Below, one piece after another: positions 1 to 5,443 of a stretch of 8,006 nt of DNA. A program made the translations under genes and the position numbers. The notes under the pieces were generated by a model. That model was not told the origin of the DNA. It saw only the letters and a program-made list of their open reading frames with translations, and ran no database searches. The stretch comes from an uncultured Alphaproteobacteria bacterium (GTDB lineage: Bacteria > Pseudomonadota > Alphaproteobacteria > RF32 > CAG-239). The DNA is taken from assembly GCA_944391355.1 (NCBI GenBank), contig CALXTG010000144.1:1-8006 (forward strand), in the 5' to 3' direction. The first letter of the stretch is position 1; each line of letters begins with the position of its first letter.

Positions 1-612
1 GACACAGTTCGGAACTTCGCAGTAATGGTTATAACAGACCTGGCCGCCGTCACAGCCGTAGATTTCACAATCCTTAAACTCGCATTGGCCGGTCGACGTA
101 ATGCAGATTTCATCATCGGCGCAATGGCTGTCCTGAGAGCAGTAAAAAACACAGCTGCCGTCTATCCAGCGTTGGTCGTCGGCATAACAGATACAGCGGT
201 CGCTCTTGCCGCTTCCCGAAGAACTGGTCTTGCAGACATATTCTTCAGACATATCAGGATAAGCATCCCGGCCGCAGGTAATGTCGTCATATCTGTAGAT
301 ACGGTCATTACAGCCGCAGCGGTGATATTGATTGCCCGCGCCGCAGTAAGAAACGATTTCCTGATTTGTGCCGCAGCTGCCGGTCGTATAGCCTCTGCTC
401 TGGCAGACGGTTGCGTCGTCGTCGCCCTTAAAGCCCAGGTCGATATCCGCCCCGCCCAGCCAATAGGATTTGGCCAGCTGGTAACCGGGAGAATCAGACA
501 GATTGATTGTTAAACTGTTTTTTGAATAACTACCGCCTACTGCGGCATTAGCAGCCGTAATTCCTGACAACAGAATAAGGGCAACTGCTAAGCATTTGAT
601 TAATTTGCTCAT
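1..612 (-). CDS. Secreted cysteine-rich protein, function unknown (partial, C-terminus beyond left edge)
   Basis: I do not recognise a named family. The minus-strand frame is open from an ATG at 612 to the window edge (204 codons, no stop). Residues 1-23 form a clear Sec signal peptide: MSKLIK, a hydrophobic core LAVALILLSGITA, and an ANA cleavage site before A24. The mature part carries 19 cysteines in 181 residues (C70, 80, 90, 99, 101, 113, 127, 140, 142, 154, 158, 164, 170, 177, 182, 187, 193, 198, 203). From C158 onward they fall at a near-regular spacing of C-x4/5-C-x5-C-x4/6-C-x4-C, with CADDEIC and CDGGQVC as matching units. This suggests small disulfide-linked repeats folded in the periplasm or outside the cell, which is inference. 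Acidic DDD/DD stretches and many Gly and Tyr fit an exported domain. A ribosome-binding stretch AAAGAGTGG lies just upstream. The plus-strand frame is also open here, but it lacks the signal peptide, promoter and cysteine pattern seen on the minus strand. Confidence 0.85.
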   Translation of the reverse strand, partial: MSKLIKCLAVALILLSGITAANAAVGGSYSKNSLTINLSDSPGYQLAKSYWLGGADIDLGFKGDDDATVCQSRGYTTGSCGTNQEIVSYCGAGNQYHRCGCNDRIYRYDDITCGRDAYPDMSEEYVCKTSSSGSGKSDRCICYADDQRWIDGSCVFYCSQDSHCADDEICITSTGQCEFKDCEIYGCDGGQVCYNHYCEVPNCV

Positions 613-650
613 AATTGACCACTCTTTAAAAATAATTCACCACACAAATT

Positions 651-679
651 ATTATAGCAGGGTTTAAGAGAATGAGCAA
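651..679 (-). promoter_or_regulatory. Sigma70-type promoter of the cysteine-rich secreted protein gene
   Basis: On the minus strand, TTGCTC (679-674) and a perfect TATAAT (656-651) are separated by exactly 17 bp. TG sits one base upstream of the -10 (TGCTATAAT), an extended -10. The predicted start point is near 645, giving a leader of about 33 nt before the ATG at 612. This implies the gene is transcribed separately from ftsI upstream. Confidence 0.7.
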
Positions 680-749
680 CCAAAAACATTATTTTTGGGT
701 GTGATATTCATAAAAACCGAAAGGATTTTGTAAAAAAACAGCCTAAGAA

Positions 750-2486
750 CTAGTAAGCCGCTTCAATAATGCGGTTGCGGCGCAGTTCATCAAGGTCGTA
801 ATTGGCTTTGACATTCAGCTGCGGCGCCAGATCGGCGATCAGTTTTCCCGCGGTCGGAACCGTATTCCACCCCGAGGTGACAAATCCCCAGGTTTCTTTA
901 GTGGCTTTGGGCTCGTCCATCATCAACAGCAGAGAATAGCGCGGATTAGAGACCGGAAAAGTAGCCACAAAGGTTGTCCGGACTTTTTTATTGACATATT
1001 TGCCGTCATCGGAAAGTTTTTGTGCCGTACCGGTTTTGCCGGCCACTTCATAACCCATGATATTTGCTCTTTTTCCCGATCCCTCTACAACAACCAGCCG
1101 CAGCAGATCGCGCATGGATTTTGAAGTGTTATAAGAAATAATACGTTTGCCGTCATCTTTTTGCGCGCGTTTCAGCAAAGTCGGCTGATGATAAACGCCG
1201 CCGTTGACAACCGCCGAAAAGGCCGTAACCACATGCAGGGGCGTAACGGCCAACCCGTAGCCGAAAGCCACGGTGGCAATGGTGCCTTCATGCCAGCTGT
1301 GCGGTTTAATCGGCCGTCCTTTTTCGGCCACTTCGATATTCAGTTCGTCAAAGAAGCCGATTTTTTCCATAAAGTCTTTTTGTTCGCCACCGCCGACTTT
1401 CAAAGCCATGCGTGCCGAACCGATGTTAGAAGAATAAACCAAAATCTCGGGAACCGACAGCCAGCGGTTTTCGCCGCGGTAGTCTTTAATTGTGTCATAT
1501 TTGAGTTTCAGGGGCTCGGTTGCGTCAAATTTATCGGCAACCCGTACTTTTCCGCTGTCAAGCGACATGGCGGTATTAAAGATTTTTAAAACCGAACCGG
1601 GTTCATAGACGCCTTTGGTCGCCATATTAAACAAAGCCTTGGAGGAGGGGTTGATTGGTTTATTGGGGTCAAAATCGGGCAGCGAAACCATGGCAATAAT
1701 TTCACTGCTGTTGGTATCCATTAAAATAGCGGTAGCGCCGACTGCATTAAATTTTTTGACCGCTTCGGCCAGATGAATCCGGATTGTATCCTGAACCCCG
1801 GCATCGATTGTCAGCCGCAGCGGAATATCCGACTCTGTCAGGCGGTCGTTGAGTTCTTTTTCAATCCCCGAAACCCCGACATTATCAATATTGGTGCTGC
1901 CGAGGATATGGGCAAACAGATTTTTATGCGGATAAATGCGTTTTTCGCCGTTTTCAAATTCCAGTCCCGGCACGCCGAGATAATTAATCTGATATTGCTG
2001 GGAGGGCGTCAGATTGCGTTTAATATAAACAAATTTGCTGTTGCTGGTCAGTTTGCGGTAAATTGACTCATATTTTAACTCGGGCAGAATCCGGCTCAGG
2101 GCGGCGGCGGTTTTTTTCGGATTAAAGATTTTTCCCGGATTGGCATAAAGGTTAACCGTCGGCAGCGATGTTGCGAGAATGGTGCCGTTGCGGTCAAGAA
2201 TATCGGCGCGTTTAATCGGATTCGAGGTCATGATTTTAATCTGCGCGGCCTGAGCGTCTTCGCGCCGGGCGACATAGTCTCCGGAAATGCAGACATCAAA
2301 CAGCCGCACGGTCAAAACCAGATATACCGCCAGAAACCCCATGGCGGCCAGAGCAAGACGATTTTTGCAGGTGGAGAGCGGGTCTCTCTCACGCGTGTAG
2401 TTCCGAATACTTTTACCGATCTTAATTTCCTCGCCGGGAAGGTAAAAGTCTTCTTTTTTGCCTTTGGAAAAATACTTTCCCAACAT
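750..2486 (-). CDS. ftsI: FtsI (PBP3), septal peptidoglycan D,D-transpeptidase
   Basis: Class B penicillin-binding protein that cross-links peptidoglycan at the division septum, acting in the periplasm with FtsW and the FtsQLB complex. The 578 residues are close to the family norm (about 570-600). There is a basic cytoplasmic N-terminus (1-43), one membrane anchor (about 44-63), a pedestal domain opening with KRADILDRNG (92-101, the usual RGxIxDRNG), and a transpeptidase domain with all three catalytic motifs: SVLK with nucleophile S298 and K301, SSN at 352-354, and KTGTA at 484-488. It looks intact and active. It follows ftsL after a 26-nt gap. The ribosome-binding site is weak (AAAAGG about 11 nt before ATG), and an in-frame TAA shortly upstream excludes a longer start. 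It is the last dcw gene here; no murE follows. Confidence 0.97.
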   Translation of the reverse strand: MLGKYFSKGKKEDFYLPGEEIKIGKSIRNYTRERDPLSTCKNRLALAAMGFLAVYLVLTVRLFDVCISGDYVARREDAQAAQIKIMTSNPIKRADILDRNGTILATSLPTVNLYANPGKIFNPKKTAAALSRILPELKYESIYRKLTSNSKFVYIKRNLTPSQQYQINYLGVPGLEFENGEKRIYPHKNLFAHILGSTNIDNVGVSGIEKELNDRLTESDIPLRLTIDAGVQDTIRIHLAEAVKKFNAVGATAILMDTNSSEIIAMVSLPDFDPNKPINPSSKALFNMATKGVYEPGSVLKIFNTAMSLDSGKVRVADKFDATEPLKLKYDTIKDYRGENRWLSVPEILVYSSNIGSARMALKVGGGEQKDFMEKIGFFDELNIEVAEKGRPIKPHSWHEGTIATVAFGYGLAVTPLHVVTAFSAVVNGGVYHQPTLLKRAQKDDGKRIISYNTSKSMRDLLRLVVVEGSGKRANIMGYEVAGKTGTAQKLSDDGKYVNKKVRTTFVATFPVSNPRYSLLLMMDEPKATKETWGFVTSGWNTVPTAGKLIADLAPQLNVKANYDLDELRRNRIIEAAY

Positions 2487-2512
2487 TCTGCTTCTGACCT
2501 TTTACTTGAGGG

Positions 2513-2899
2513 TTAACGCTGAGCTTTGACCAGTTTTTTCAGGTTTTTATTATGCTCGGCATAACCGGCTATGTTCTGTTGCGCCAACAAACGGCGATTC
2601 GCGTCGTTGTTTTCATATTCGAATGGTAACGCAGAATAGTTAATAATTTGTTCAGCTCTGACCGGATTTAAAGAAATATGTTTCAAAGCCAGTTTTCTCA
2701 AGCGGGCCGGCGAATTCAAATGACTCCATTCCGCCTTGAGGACATGAATGGTTTTAATGTCTTCCTGAATGTCGCGATTGATGCTGACCAGTTGTCTTTC
2801 CAGCGTTTGAACCTGGTTTTTCATAACCAGAATCCCGAAGCCGAGCAGGCAGGGCAGGGCTGCCCAGAGAATTAATGCTGCTGTTTTGGTACTGTTCAT
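2513..2899 (-). CDS. ftsL: FtsL, cell division membrane protein
   Basis: Small bitopic protein of the FtsQLB divisome subcomplex, which helps activate FtsWI at the septum. The 128 residues show the family architecture: a very short cytoplasmic N-terminus (MNSTKT), a single transmembrane helix at about 7-26 (AALILWAALPCLLGFGILVM), a periplasmic coiled-coil stretch at about 28-57 with heptad-like hydrophobics (VQTLERQLVSINRDI), then a LNSPARLRKLA segment typical of FtsL proteins. Sequence conservation in FtsL is low, so the call rests on size, topology and position between rsmH and ftsI. It begins 18 nt after the rsmH stop with a good ribosome-binding site (AAAGGAAAA about 4-6 nt from the ATG). 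The C-terminal 30 residues are polar and basic. Confidence 0.88.
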   Translation of the reverse strand: MNSTKTAALILWAALPCLLGFGILVMKNQVQTLERQLVSINRDIQEDIKTIHVLKAEWSHLNSPARLRKLALKHISLNPVRAEQIINYSALPFEYENNDANRRLLAQQNIAGYAEHNKNLKKLVKAQR

Positions 2900-2917
2900 C
2901 GCTTTTCCTTTCTGGGT

Positions 2918-3850
2918 TTAGCTTTGGGTTGACTTCTTAACGGCGTAACGCAGTTTTGCCGATCGGGAGCGTTTGTTAAGTTCGCATTCTTCCGCGCTCG
3001 GCGCTATTGCCTTCGAACATTCTGCGAAGATAACGTCGTCATGGTTGGGCAACTCCGGCATATAGCGGGAAACCCCTTTGCCTTTGCCGGAATTTTTATT
3101 GAAAAAGTTTTTGACAATCCGGTCTTCCAGCGAATGAAACGTCACAACCGCCAGTCTTCCGGAGGGAGCCAGCAAGGCTGAAGCTCCGGCCAAACCTTTT
3201 TCCAATTCGTCGAGTTCGTTGTTGACGGCAATCCGCAAAGCCTGAAAAGTGCGGGTCGCCGGATCGATTTCATTAAATTTTTTATGAATAACCGTATAAA
3301 TAATTTCGGCGAGCTGCTTGGTCGTTTCAATCGGCGCGTTTTTGCGGGCTTCAATAATCCGCCGGGCAATCTGCCGCGATTTTCTTTCCTCGCCGTATTT
3401 ATAAATAATATCTGCCAGCTCTTTTTCATCGCTGTTATTAACAATATCGGCCGCCGAAATGCCTTTTTGTGACATCCGCATATCCAGCGGGGCGTCTTTG
3501 CTGAACGAAAAACCGCGCCGGGCTTCGTCAAGCTGCATGGAGGAAACGCCGATGTCAAAGACGGCGCCGTCAACCGGCCGGTTAACCAGCTCGGCAAAAT
3601 TACCGAACTGTCCGGCATAAAAATCAAACCGGTTTCCGTACAGTTTTTTCATTTCTTCGACCCGCGCCGCAACGCCGGGATCGCGGTCAAGGGCAATAAC
3701 CTTGCAGTCGGCGGCTTTTAACAGCGCCTCGCTGTATCCGCCGTTGCCGAAAGTGGCGTCGACATAAACTTTTCCGTCCTCGGGCGCCAGAGCAAGCAAA
3801 ACTTCCTGCAACATGACCGGAAAATGTTTTTCATAACTTTGCGGGAGCAT
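2918..3850 (-). CDS. rsmH: RsmH (MraW), 16S rRNA (cytosine(1402)-N(4))-methyltransferase
   Basis: SAM-dependent methyltransferase that N4-methylates C1402 of 16S rRNA at the decoding centre. The 310-residue length is standard. Visible motifs: HFPVML (9-14), the SAM-binding loop DATFGNGGYS (31-40), DRDP (55-58), FDIGVSSMQLD (98-108), GFSF (113-116), LDMRM (122-126), YGEER (152-156), PATRTFQALRI (197-207), HSLEDRIVK (239-247) and the C-terminal RSRSAKLR (294-301). FDIGVSSMQLD is the form I associate with alphaproteobacteria. Its ATG shares one base with the mraZ stop codon (TAATG), and a strong GGGGAGGA ribosome-binding site lies inside the end of mraZ, so translation is probably coupled. No key residue is missing. 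Confidence 0.98.
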   Translation of the reverse strand: MLPQSYEKHFPVMLQEVLLALAPEDGKVYVDATFGNGGYSEALLKAADCKVIALDRDPGVAARVEEMKKLYGNRFDFYAGQFGNFAELVNRPVDGAVFDIGVSSMQLDEARRGFSFSKDAPLDMRMSQKGISAADIVNNSDEKELADIIYKYGEERKSRQIARRIIEARKNAPIETTKQLAEIIYTVIHKKFNEIDPATRTFQALRIAVNNELDELEKGLAGASALLAPSGRLAVVTFHSLEDRIVKNFFNKNSGKGKGVSRYMPELPNHDDVIFAECSKAIAPSAEECELNKRSRSAKLRYAVKKSTQS

Positions 3851-4317
3851 TATTTATCCTCCCCGGCGGTTTTCAGGCTCGGCCGTTTTTTTAATACTTC
3901 GGCGCGAATCCGTTTTTCTTCCGCCTGCCAGTTTTCCGGATTCCAAATCTGAAATTTGCGGCCTTTGCCGACAAAAACGGCGCTGTCGGTAATGCCTGCA
4001 TGCTGCAGAAGTTTATCCGACAGCATAATGCGGCCGGTGCTGTCAAACGGCAGTCTTTTGGCATCGCCGAATATCAGGTTGGTCAGATCGTCCTGTTCCT
4101 GAGAAAAAAAGTCCAGAGAATTTTCCATATCGGCCGCCAGTTTGTCGAGCAAATCTTCCAGGCATCCTTCAATGCAGGGAGAAGTCAGGCTGCGGTAGCA
4201 GACAATTTCGCTGGAAGTTTCTTTGACAATGGCGCGGTAGTCGGAGGGCAGGGAGACGCGTCCTTTGGCGTCAACCTTGTTAATGATGGTGTCCATAAAG
4301 AGAAAAGTTTTTCTCAA
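3850..4317 (-). CDS. mraZ: MraZ, dcw-cluster transcriptional regulator (TTG start)
   Basis: AbrB/SpoVT-like DNA-binding protein that forms ring oligomers and represses its own operon in characterised bacteria. The two tandem family signatures are both present: DAKGR at 16-20 followed by VSLP, and DSTGR at 92-96 followed by IMLS. The 155 residues are slightly longer than usual. I chose TTG at 4317 over the internal ATG at 4296 for two reasons. GAGGG at 4330-4326 is 8 nt from the TTG, while nothing usable precedes the ATG. Residues LFMDTIINKVD also align with the alphaproteobacterial LFLSTYVNKID, so starting at the ATG would delete the first conserved strand. The gene is first in the mraZ-rsmH-ftsL-ftsI operon and overlaps rsmH by one base. 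Candidate MraZ operator repeats lie immediately upstream. Confidence 0.95.
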   Translation of the reverse strand: MRKTFLFMDTIINKVDAKGRVSLPSDYRAIVKETSSEIVCYRSLTSPCIEGCLEDLLDKLAADMENSLDFFSQEQDDLTNLIFGDAKRLPFDSTGRIMLSDKLLQHAGITDSAVFVGKGRKFQIWNPENWQAEEKRIRAEVLKKRPSLKTAGEDK

Positions 4318-4325
4318 TGCCCTGT

Positions 4326-4330
4326 CCCTC
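4326..4330 (-). promoter_or_regulatory. Ribosome-binding site deciding the mraZ TTG start
   Basis: GAGGG on the minus strand with an 8-nt spacer to the TTG codon at 4317-4315. The next in-frame ATG (4296) would be about 29 nt away from this site and has no purine-rich site of its own at normal spacing. Confidence 0.65.
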
Positions 4331-4355
4331 AGAATAAAATTGCTTTATTGCTTAT

Positions 4356-4384
4356 GGTATAACATGGGATTTTTTGGGAATCAA
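4356..4384 (-). promoter_or_regulatory. Predicted promoter of the mraZ-rsmH-ftsL-ftsI operon
   Basis: On the minus strand, TTGATT (4384-4379) and TATACC (4361-4356) are separated by exactly 17 bp. TG one base upstream of the -10 (TGTTATACC) gives an extended -10. The expected start point near 4350 leaves a leader of about 33 nt before the TTG start. The three TGGGA repeats lie over and beside the -35 and spacer, as expected for a repressed promoter. Confidence 0.6.
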
Positions 4385-4389
4385 TGGGA
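4365..4389 (+). promoter_or_regulatory. Candidate MraZ operator: three TGGGA repeats at 10-bp period
   Basis: TGGGA occurs at 4365-4369, 4375-4379 and 4385-4389, each separated by exactly 5 bp. This is the TGGGN-N5-TGGGN arrangement reported for MraZ binding upstream of the mra promoter in E. coli. The repeats read TGGGA on the strand opposite to mraZ (TCCCA on its coding strand). Two copies lie mainly in the -35/-10 spacer and one directly abuts the far side of the -35, so MraZ bound here would occlude RNA polymerase. The repeats are seen directly; binding is inferred from the family. Confidence 0.72.
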
Positions 4390-4410
4390 ATATTTAGTAA
4401 TTTATTAACT

Positions 4411-4425
4411 GTTCTTCTTTTGTTC
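4411..4425 (+). promoter_or_regulatory. Candidate LexA (SOS) box, GTTC-N7-GTTC
   Basis: GTTC at 4411-4414 and GTTC at 4422-4425 are separated by exactly 7 bases (TTCTTTT). This is the alphaproteobacterial LexA recognition motif; on the other strand it reads GAAC-N7-GAAC with an A-rich spacer. It is about 27 bp upstream of the predicted mraZ -35 and 94 bp upstream of the mraZ start. An exact match is expected by chance about 0.24 times in this window on both strands together, and about 0.01 times in this 321-bp interval, so it is suggestive but not proof. No promoter clearly overlaps it, and which gene it would control is unclear. Confidence 0.45.
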
Positions 4426-4444
4426 TCGGTGCGAAGACAGTCGG

Positions 4445-4487
4445 TTTTCTTAAGGCGACGGAATCCGCGGCGGATTCCCGCAGAAAA
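4445..4487. repeat. Inverted repeat with 8-bp perfect arms and outer 6-bp arms
   Basis: GGAATCCG (4460-4467) and CGGATTCC (4471-4478) are perfect complements around a 3-nt CGG loop. Farther out, TTTTCT (4445-4450) and AGAAAA (4482-4487) also pair. The structure is not followed by a T-run on either strand, so it is not a classical intrinsic terminator. It could be a dispersed palindromic intergenic repeat, a protein-binding site, or an mRNA structure between the hydrolase gene and mraZ. Confidence 0.6.
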
Positions 4488-4489
4488 TC

Positions 4490-4509
4490 TTGGGGATAAA
4501 TTTGGGGAT
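4490..4509 (+). repeat. Direct repeat TTGGGGAT x2 at 12-bp period
   Basis: TTGGGGAT is repeated exactly at 4490-4497 and 4502-4509. Each copy contains TGGGG, a TGGGN-type core on the same strand as the three MraZ-like repeats, but the 12-bp period does not match the 10-bp period of the main operator. Its function is unknown; an auxiliary MraZ contact is possible. Confidence 0.5.
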
Positions 4510-4586
4510 TATTTCTTTAAATATTTTTGCTGTAATTAAGGGTTTGTTTTTACAGGATTGTCTTTTTTACTGATACAGCCGGCTTT

Positions 4587-4611
4587 CCGCCGCAGTTATC
4601 TGTCTGCGCGG
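4587..4611 (-). other. GC-rich stem-loop downstream of the hydrolase gene
   Basis: On the minus strand, CCGC-GCAG pairs with CTGC-G-GCGG (8 bp, one bulged G) around an 8-nt ACAGATAA loop. It starts 28 nt after the hydrolase stop codon. No U-tract follows, so it is a poor intrinsic terminator. It may protect the 3' end of the hydrolase mRNA or act with Rho. Confidence 0.35.
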
Positions 4612-4638
4612 TTGATATTGTGATTGTTTCGCTGTTTC

Positions 4639-5397
4639 TCAGAGGCTCATCTGCCGCAGCAGGTTGTCCAGCGCGACGCGCAGCTCGCTGAGCGAGGTTT
4701 CGTCATTGAGGCGGTGAGTGGCATTTTTAAGCAGTTTAATTCCGACGTTTTTTCCGCTGATTTTGTCGGCAATCAAAGGTGAAACCTCCCAGGGAACGCT
4801 GCTGTCTTTCATGCCGTGCAGCAGCTGCACCGGACATTCAATCGGAATTTCGCGGTCGAGGATACAGTTTTGGTTCCCGCTTTCAATCAGCTGTCGGGTA
4901 AAGGTATAAGTAAAATTATCCCGCGGAAAGGCGATCTTTCCTTCCGTTTCCAGCTGCTGTTTCTGCGAATCGGATAAAGCTTTTTCATAGACAATTTTGG
5001 TAAAATCGGCTCCCGGCGCCATCGCCAAAACGCCTTTGACCCGCTGCGGCCGGTGAATGGCCGCCAGCAGCGACAGCCAGCCGCCCATCGAAACGCCGCA
5101 CATAACAATATTGCCCTCGGTCAGCGTGTCGATAATTTCCAAAACCTGTTCTTTCCAGATGTTTATATCGGCCTTTTCAAAATTTTCTTTATCCGAACCG
5201 TGCCCGGCCATTTCGAATCGAAAGAAGCCGATTCCTTGTTCTTCGCACCAGTTTTTGACCGTGTCAGGTTTGCTTCCCCAGGGGTCTCCGCATAATCCGT
5301 GAATATAAATAACGGTAAATCGGGGAGTTTTTGCAGATTTTGCTTGGCTGAATTCAAATTCCGTTGTAAATTGCGATTTGTATGTGTATTTTGGCAT
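4639..5397 (-). CDS. Alpha/beta-fold hydrolase, ABHD10-like serine esterase
   Basis: Probable cytoplasmic serine esterase or thioesterase; the physiological substrate cannot be read from the sequence. The 252 residues form a complete hydrolase core with no signal peptide. The oxyanion-hole region is YIHGLCGDPWGSK (31-43), the nucleophile elbow GVSMGGW (101-107) with S103, the acid D198 in LLHGMKDSSVPW (192-203) and the base H228 in NATHRL (225-230). The stretch CPVQLLHGMKD..VPW and the order of the triad closely resemble human ABHD10, a mitochondrial acyl-glucuronide esterase and depalmitoylase; this is recalled, not searched. AAGGTGA just upstream of the ATG is a good ribosome-binding site. 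The gene is divergent from the glycosyltransferase across 46 bp and lies upstream of mraZ on the same strand, separated by the long control region, so it is probably its own transcription unit. Confidence 0.88.
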   Translation of the reverse strand: MPKYTYKSQFTTEFEFSQAKSAKTPRFTVIYIHGLCGDPWGSKPDTVKNWCEEQGIGFFRFEMAGHGSDKENFEKADINIWKEQVLEIIDTLTEGNIVMCGVSMGGWLSLLAAIHRPQRVKGVLAMAPGADFTKIVYEKALSDSQKQQLETEGKIAFPRDNFTYTFTRQLIESGNQNCILDREIPIECPVQLLHGMKDSSVPWEVSPLIADKISGKNVGIKLLKNATHRLNDETSLSELRVALDNLLRQMSL

Positions 5398-5400
5398 AAT
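5371..5400 (+). promoter_or_regulatory. Possible promoter for the glycosyltransferase-thrS unit
   Basis: TTGCGA (5371-5376), an 18-bp spacer and CATAAT (5395-5400), with TG one base upstream of the -10. It lies over the first codons of the divergent hydrolase gene, and its predicted start point is near 5407, leaving about 37 nt before the ATG at 5444. Only 46 bp separate the two divergent genes, so a promoter reaching into the neighbour is expected. Confidence 0.4.
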
Positions 5401-5443
5401 GTCACCTTAGCTAACAAAAAGATTTGAGGATTGTAACAATAAA

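Larger units (their letters stand above)
4318..4638. other. Intergenic control region between the hydrolase gene and mraZ (321 bp)
   Basis: No convincing gene. Between 4391 and 4638 the minus strand has no ATG, GTG or TTG, so no minus-strand gene starts there. The plus strand has one 51-codon frame (4384-4539) that I consider probably spurious. The interval holds the mraZ ribosome-binding site, the promoter, the three TGGGA repeats, the LexA-type repeat, an inverted repeat at 4460-4478, a TTGGGGAT direct repeat at 4490-4509 and a GC-rich stem-loop at 4587-4611. The rest (about 4510-4570) is AT-rich with T-runs and shows nothing I can name. Confidence 0.75.

Noticed and set aside
25..513. Long plus-strand open frame opposite the cysteine-rich gene
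   Set aside because: Its hydrophobic, Ala/Val-rich product is what the complement of a Cys/Gly/Asp-rich frame gives. It lacks a ribosome-binding site, and the minus strand has the signal peptide, promoter and regular Cys spacing.
712..729. Possible terminator after ftsI (AAAATCC-TTTC-GGTTTTT on the minus strand)
   Set aside because: The stem has only two G-C pairs, a T-T mismatch and A-T pairs, so it is too weak to call an intrinsic terminator.
3142..3627. 161-codon minus-strand frame inside rsmH
   Set aside because: It overlaps the conserved RsmH catalytic core in another frame, and its product has no recognisable motif.
4294..4296. ATG as the mraZ start
   Set aside because: No ribosome-binding site at normal spacing, and it would remove conserved first-strand residues LF; TTG at 4317 fits better.
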